This document shows positions 60,325 through 64,000 of a stretch of 64,000 nucleotides of DNA, in pieces; the stretch's first letter is position 1, and every line of letters begins with the position of its first letter. Under the pieces are notes generated by a model. It was not told the origin of the DNA, made no database searches, and saw only the letters and a list, made by a program, of their open reading frames with translations. The translations under genes and the position numbers were made by a program. Origin of the DNA: DATAOG01 sp963782885 (GTDB lineage Bacteria > Pseudomonadota > Alphaproteobacteria > Geminicoccales > Geminicoccaceae); NCBI GenBank assembly GCA_963782885.1, contig CAWALL010000023.1:248001-312000 (forward strand), in the 5' to 3' direction.

Positions 60325-62164
60325 TCAGGGGGCGCTGCCGAGCGCGCGGTCGAGATTCATCGCGGCGCTGATCAGCGCGAGATGGGTGAACGCCTGCGGG
60401 AAGTTGCCGAGTCCCTCGCCGCTCGGGCCGGTCTCCTCGGCGTAGAGGCCGACATGGTTCGCGAAGCCGAGCATCCGCTCAAACATCAGCCGTGCCTCGT
60501 CGAGCAGGCGCCGGTCGAAGCGGCCGGCATGGGTCAACGCATCGACCAGCCAGAACGTGCAGATGTTGAAGGTTCCCTCGGTGCCGCGCAAGCCATCCAT
60601 GGTCTGGCCCACGTTGTAGCGGTAGACGAGGCTGTTCGAGACGAGGCCGCCCGTGTCCGGCGACCGGAGGACGGCATCCAGAAATCTCGTCGTCCGCCGG
60701 TCCGCGGGCGACAGGAAGAAGGTGAGGATCATCATCAGGTTGGCGGCGTCGAGCGTGTCGCTGCCGTAGTGCTGGACGAAGGCGCCCAGTCTCTCGTTCC
60801 AGCCTTTGTCCACGATCTCCCGATAGATGGTATCCCGGGTCCCGGCCCAGCGAATCTGGTGGCGGGAAATGACCGCTTCTGGGCGATCCTGAGCGCCCGG
60901 TCGATCGCGACCCAGCACATCAGCTTGGAATACAGGAAATCCTGCGGGCCGCCCCGCACCTCCCAGATGCCCTCGTCCTGGCGCTGCCAGTTGTCACAGA
61001 CCCAGTCGACCACGCTGCGGATCATGAGCCAGCCGTCCAGGCCGAGAGGTCGAACGTGCTTGTTGAACAGATAGAGCGCGTCCATGACCTCGCCGTAGAT
61101 GTCCGGCTGCAGCTGGTTGTAGGCGCCATTGCCGATCCGGACCGGGCGCGAGCCATGTAGCCGTCGAGATGGTCGAGGATCTCCTCCGAGAGATCGTGAC
61201 GACCGTCGATCCCGTACATGATCTGCAGGGAACCGTCGGGATTCGGTCGCGCGCACACACCGTGCAGGAAGTCGGCGAACTTCGTGGCCGTCTCGGTGAA
61301 CCCGAGGCGGAGCAGGGCAAAGACCGTGAACGCCGAGTCCCTGAGCCAGGAATAGCGGTAGTCCCAGTTGCATTCGCCGCCAATGCCCTCGGGCAGGCTG
61401 CAGGTCGGCGCCGCCACGATCGCCCCGGTGGGCGCATAGGTCAGCAGCTTCAGCGCCAGGGCCGACCGATGGACCATCTCCCGCCAGCGGCCGCGATAGG
61501 TGCTTTGCGACAACCACCGGCGATGGTATTCGACGGTTTCCCGGAACGCGACCTCGGCCCCGGTCTCCGACAGGTGCAGACCGGATTTTTCCTTACTCCC
61601 CAGTTCGCGCAGGACGAAGGTCGCGGTCTCGCCGGCGGCCAGCGAGAACTCGGCGACCACCGCATCGCCCTCGACCCGCAACGGCACCGCCGTCGTCAGA
61701 CCAAGGCGGGTGTTGGCGGAATGGAACTCGGCGCCGGCTTCGAGCATGGCGACCTGGTGACGGTCGCGCGCGTAGTTGAAGGCGGGCCTGCAGGTCATGC
61801 GGAGATCCTGTCGGCCACGGAGCGCCCTGATCCGGCGAATCACTGCCGGTGGTCGGTCGCGAATCTGGAGTGCCCGCTGACCGGCATGAAATCGATGAGT
61901 TCGACCGCCGCGCCCGGCTGAAGAAAACGGGTGACGAGCACATTGGTATCTGGCCAGTAGAACTGCTTGCCGCTAGTACCGCCGTCGTCGGCCGGACAGA
62001 TCTGGAAGAATCCGCCTTTCTTGTCATCGAGAATCGAGGCGAACACGCTCGGCGAGTTCGAACCGTGGCACGCAGAGCCAATCGATTGAACCATTGACGT
62101 TGACCAGCGCGGCGCTGTGCATGTCGCCGATGATCGCGTAGCTGTCGATCGGTTGGTAAGCCAT
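60325..62164 (-). pseudogene. GH15 glycoside hydrolase (glucoamylase/trehalase-like), four frameshifts
   Basis: Starting at the ATG at 62164 (MAYQPIDSYAIIGDMHSAAL, VNGSIDWLCVPRF) the family frame shifts near 62060 (to SPSVFASILDDKKGGFFQI, AVELIDFMPVS), near 61850 (to VIRRIRALRGRQDLRMTCRP), near 61150 (to GSRPVRIGNGAYNQLQPDIY) and near 60855 (to DTIYREIVDKGWNERLGAFV, QHYGSDTLDA). The catalytic region NWDYRYSWLRDS is present. Joined, the pieces give ~610 aa, full GH15 length, so nothing large is lost. The breaks are single- or double-base indels. The original enzyme would hydrolyse trehalose or alpha-glucans. Confidence 0.82.
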
Positions 62165-62411
62165 TGCACTTCGCCTCCGTCTCATAGTCATGGTAAGCGA
62201 GTAATCGCCAAGAACTCAGTTGTAGAGCAGGACCATCGGGACGCCGCCGCGCCAGCGCAGGCGGCCCAGAAGGGGAACGGAGATTTCAAACGACATCATC
62301 CGGCCAATCTACGACACGGCGCCGCTCACCGCCGAACGGCACTTCGAGAGCCGCTTTGAAGCATGGTTACCCCGATCTGGCCCGCCGACGAGCGGGCAGA
62401 TGCAACCCTGG

Positions 62412-62729
62412 TCAGCTCATCATGCGGGCGTTGAGATCGAGCATGATCCACAAGGACCCGCCGATCATGATGCAGATCAGGACGGCGGCAAAGGCGAGCG
62501 CCAGCAGGTTCTCGCGTGGCGTCGCTTTCAGGTCGAGATGCAGGAAATAGCGCAGGTGCACCACGACCTGGACAAGGGCAAGGACGGCGATCCCGACCAG
62601 GGTCGTCAAACGCGACAGCAGGTCTGCGACGACCAGCCCGAACGGAATCCCGGTGAGCACCAGGGCGAACACGAAGCCCGTGACGTAGGGGCGCTGCGGC
62701 ATGTCGGAGGGATCGGTCGGCGCCTGCAT
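62412..62729 (-). CDS. cyoD: Cytochrome o ubiquinol oxidase subunit IV
   Basis: 105 aa with three TM helices: YVTGFVFALVLTGIPFGLVV, LVGIAVLALVQVVVHLRYFL (the VHL.YFLHL motif of CyoD) and LICIMIGGSLWIMLDLNARM. The small subunit assists assembly of the heme-copper quinol oxidase. Its ATG shares one base with the cyoC stop (TGATG). The cyoE and cyoA genes are not in view; cyoD is followed by ~250 bases without a gene. Confidence 0.92.
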   Translation of the reverse strand: MQAPTDPSDMPQRPYVTGFVFALVLTGIPFGLVVADLLSRLTTLVGIAVLALVQVVVHLRYFLHLDLKATPRENLLALAFAAVLICIMIGGSLWIMLDLNARMMS

Positions 62730-63355
62730 CAAAGGACTCCCGGCAGATAGACCATCGAGAAAATGCCGATCCAGACGATGTCCAGGAAATGCCAGAACAG
62801 GCCGAGCCGGAACAGGCGCGAGGCGACCGGCTCGGTCAGCCCCTTGGCCAGCACCTGGATCGACAGGATCAGGATCCAGATCAGGCCATTGCTGACATGC
62901 AGGCCGTGGGTCCCGACCAGGGTGAAGAACGCGGACAGGAAGCCGCTGCGCTGCGGACCCGCGCCCTGCCGGTACATGCCGGTAAACTCGCTGATCTCCA
63001 GGGCGACGAAACCGGCGCCAAGCACGAAGGTGACCGCGAGCCAGGTCAAGGCCGAGCGCTGGTTGCGGAGCCGTACCGCCACAGTCGCGAAGCCGAAGGT
63101 GATGCTGCTCAACAACAGCAGCATGGTCTCGGCGAAAGTGCATCCGAGATTGAACAAGGTCTTGCCGGTCGGGCCGCCGGCGTGGTTCGGCGCCATCACC
63201 ACATAGGTCGCGAACAGCAGCGCGAAGATCACCGCATCGCTCATCAGATAGAGCCAGAAGCCGAACGCTTTCTCCTCGTCGACGTCGACCTCCGGGGCGC
63301 GGAACTCGACGGCGGGCTCGGCGGCGGGCTCGGCGGCGGTTGGCACGCTGGTCAT
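62729..63355 (-). CDS. cyoC: Cytochrome o ubiquinol oxidase subunit III
   Basis: 208 aa from the ATG at 63355. Five TM helices: FGFWLYLMSDAVIFALLFAT, the family-typical GCTFAETMLLLLSSITFGFA, LEISEFTGMYRQGAGPQRSG, FFTLVGTHGLHVSNGLIWIL and LFWHFLDIVWIGIFSMVYLP. The Glu and His of the oxidase III core are intact. An acidic and alanine-rich N-terminus of ~25 residues precedes it. It overlaps cyoB by four bases (ATGA). Confidence 0.95.
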   Translation of the reverse strand: MTSVPTAAEPAAEPAVEFRAPEVDVDEEKAFGFWLYLMSDAVIFALLFATYVVMAPNHAGGPTGKTLFNLGCTFAETMLLLLSSITFGFATVAVRLRNQRSALTWLAVTFVLGAGFVALEISEFTGMYRQGAGPQRSGFLSAFFTLVGTHGLHVSNGLIWILILSIQVLAKGLTEPVASRLFRLGLFWHFLDIVWIGIFSMVYLPGVL

Positions 63356-64000
63356 GTCGCGCCTCGCACCAGGGCGTCGTCTCGGACCCGGGTGTGCTCG
63401 TCGACATGGGTGGGATGGGCCGCGAGCACCTGGCGACGCCGGTCCTCGATCGCCTGGACCTCGGCCGCGGACATCACGAACTCGGTGTCGTCGTCGAAGG
63501 CGCGGACCGCGACCGCGATCAGGATGCCAAGGCCCGATGCGATCGCCAGCCACCAGATATGCCAGACCATGGCGAAGCCGAGCGCGAAGGCGAGGCCGCC
63601 GATGATCACGCCGATGCCGGCGTTGCGCGGCATCTCGATGTCGGTGTAGCGCGGCGGCCGCCGATAGGCGACTCCGCGCCGCTTCATCTCGTGGAAGGCG
63701 TCGGACTCGCGCACGTCGGGCACCACGGCGAAGTTGTAGGGCGCAGGCGGCGACGAGGTCAGCCATTCCAGCGTGCGGCCGTCCCAGGGATCGCCGGTCA
63801 GATCCAGCCTTGCGCTACGATGCCTGATGCTGACCACGAGCTGGGTGATCAAGCACGCGATGCCGAGCGCGATCAGCACCGCGCCGAAGGCCGCGACGAT
63901 CAGATAGGGCTGCCACTCGGGCACGTCGTAGTGCTGCATGCGCCGCGGCATGCCCAGAAAGCCCAGCGCGTACAGGGGCATGAAAGCGAGCCAGAAGCCG
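63352..64000 (-). CDS. cyoB: Cytochrome o ubiquinol oxidase subunit I, C-terminal part (runs off the window)
   Basis: The last ~215 residues of the catalytic heme-copper subunit. FMPLYALGFLGMPRRMQHYD is the CyoB/CtaD signature after the last catalytic helices. The tail includes GDPWDGRTLEWLTSSPPAPY, NFAVVPDVRESDAFHEMKRR and the two CyoB-specific C-terminal helices (IGVIIGGLAFALGFAMVWHI). The heme and copper ligands lie outside the window to the right. Confidence 0.95.
   Translation of the reverse strand, partial: GFWLAFMPLYALGFLGMPRRMQHYDVPEWQPYLIVAAFGAVLIALGIACLITQLVVSIRHRSARLDLTGDPWDGRTLEWLTSSPPAPYNFAVVPDVRESDAFHEMKRRGVAYRRPPRYTDIEMPRNAGIGVIIGGLAFALGFAMVWHIWWLAIASGLGILIAVAVRAFDDDTEFVMSAAEVQAIEDRRRQVLAAHPTHVDEHTRVRDDALVRGAT

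Noticed and set aside
1..64000. CRISPR array, prophage or replication origin
   Set aside because: No spaced direct-repeat array, phage structural genes, cas genes, or dnaA-box/dnaA/parAB context were found.

Overview
This 64 kb window is very GC-rich and densely coded. It reads as a chromosomal segment of an alphaproteobacterium, most likely Rhodospirillales-like. The reasons are the order rpmF-plsX-fabH-ihfA-merR next to a ubiquinol-cytochrome c chaperone and a BamE lipoprotein, plus ptsP, a RodZ-like protein, ispG, hisS, a UbiG methyltransferase and a cyo-type quinol oxidase. Assignments rest on reading the sequence and translations only; no database search was run.

Layout. 1-3.4 kb: 4-alpha-glucanotransferase (cut by the left edge), then rpe and rpiA. 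3.4-7 kb: a P1B-5 type metal ATPase with a C-terminal hemerythrin-like domain, divergent from an orphan PotA-like ABC ATPase. 7.2-13.1 kb: a membrane-anchored coiled-coil protein whose reading frame is broken once, fdhD, a papain-like NlpC/P60-type protein, mobA, and an AI-2E family transporter with an extra C-terminal domain. 13.3-14.5 kb: a class I/II aminotransferase. 14.5-19.6 kb is an accessory region: a methyltransferase remnant, two copies of a ~155 bp hairpin repeat, a sugar-dehydrogenase-like SDR, a perfect 30 bp palindrome, an IS110 transposase fragment, a TIR-FGE fusion gene with the codon signature of a diversity-generating retroelement (DGR) target, a truncated Avd accessory gene, and a DUF4160/DUF2442 pair.

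19.8-29.6 kb is core: hppA, bamE, the cytochrome chaperone, yceD, rpmF, plsX, fabH, ihfA, a MerR regulator, tRNA-Pro(GGG), cutA, comF and grxC. 29.6-42.8 kb is also core: DUF1178, ubiG (minus), lysC, a flavin-dependent oxidoreductase, ptsP, a RodZ-like gene, ispG, a GNAT, hisS, DUF1640, an ABM monooxygenase, an SDR and prfA. 42.8-49.3 kb: an orphan ParD-like antitoxin beside a decayed ParE-like toxin, an enolase-superfamily enzyme, a TerB/DnaJ protein and a 1210-aa 5-oxoprolinase.

49.8-60.2 kb, minus strand, is a carbohydrate module: a rhamnose-type ABC importer (binding protein, double ATPase, two permeases) followed by a dihydroxyacetone-kinase-type phosphorelay with its own EI, HPr, DhaM, DhaL and DhaK and a small HTH-like protein. 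Between the two lies a fusion scar joining the start of a second sugar-binding protein to the end of a MalK-like ATPase. 60.3-62.2 kb: a GH15 glucoamylase/trehalase-like gene broken by four frameshifts. 62.4-64 kb: cyoD, cyoC and the 3' part of cyoB, running off the right edge.

The most interesting locus is 17.4-19.2 kb. A TIR domain is fused to an FGE/C-type-lectin fold whose last ~40 codons look diversified at AAY codons. A GC-rich DNA hairpin and an Avd gene follow. No template repeat or reverse transcriptase is visible in the window. This looks like a remnant or remote target of a DGR that once diversified a putative immune-type sensor.
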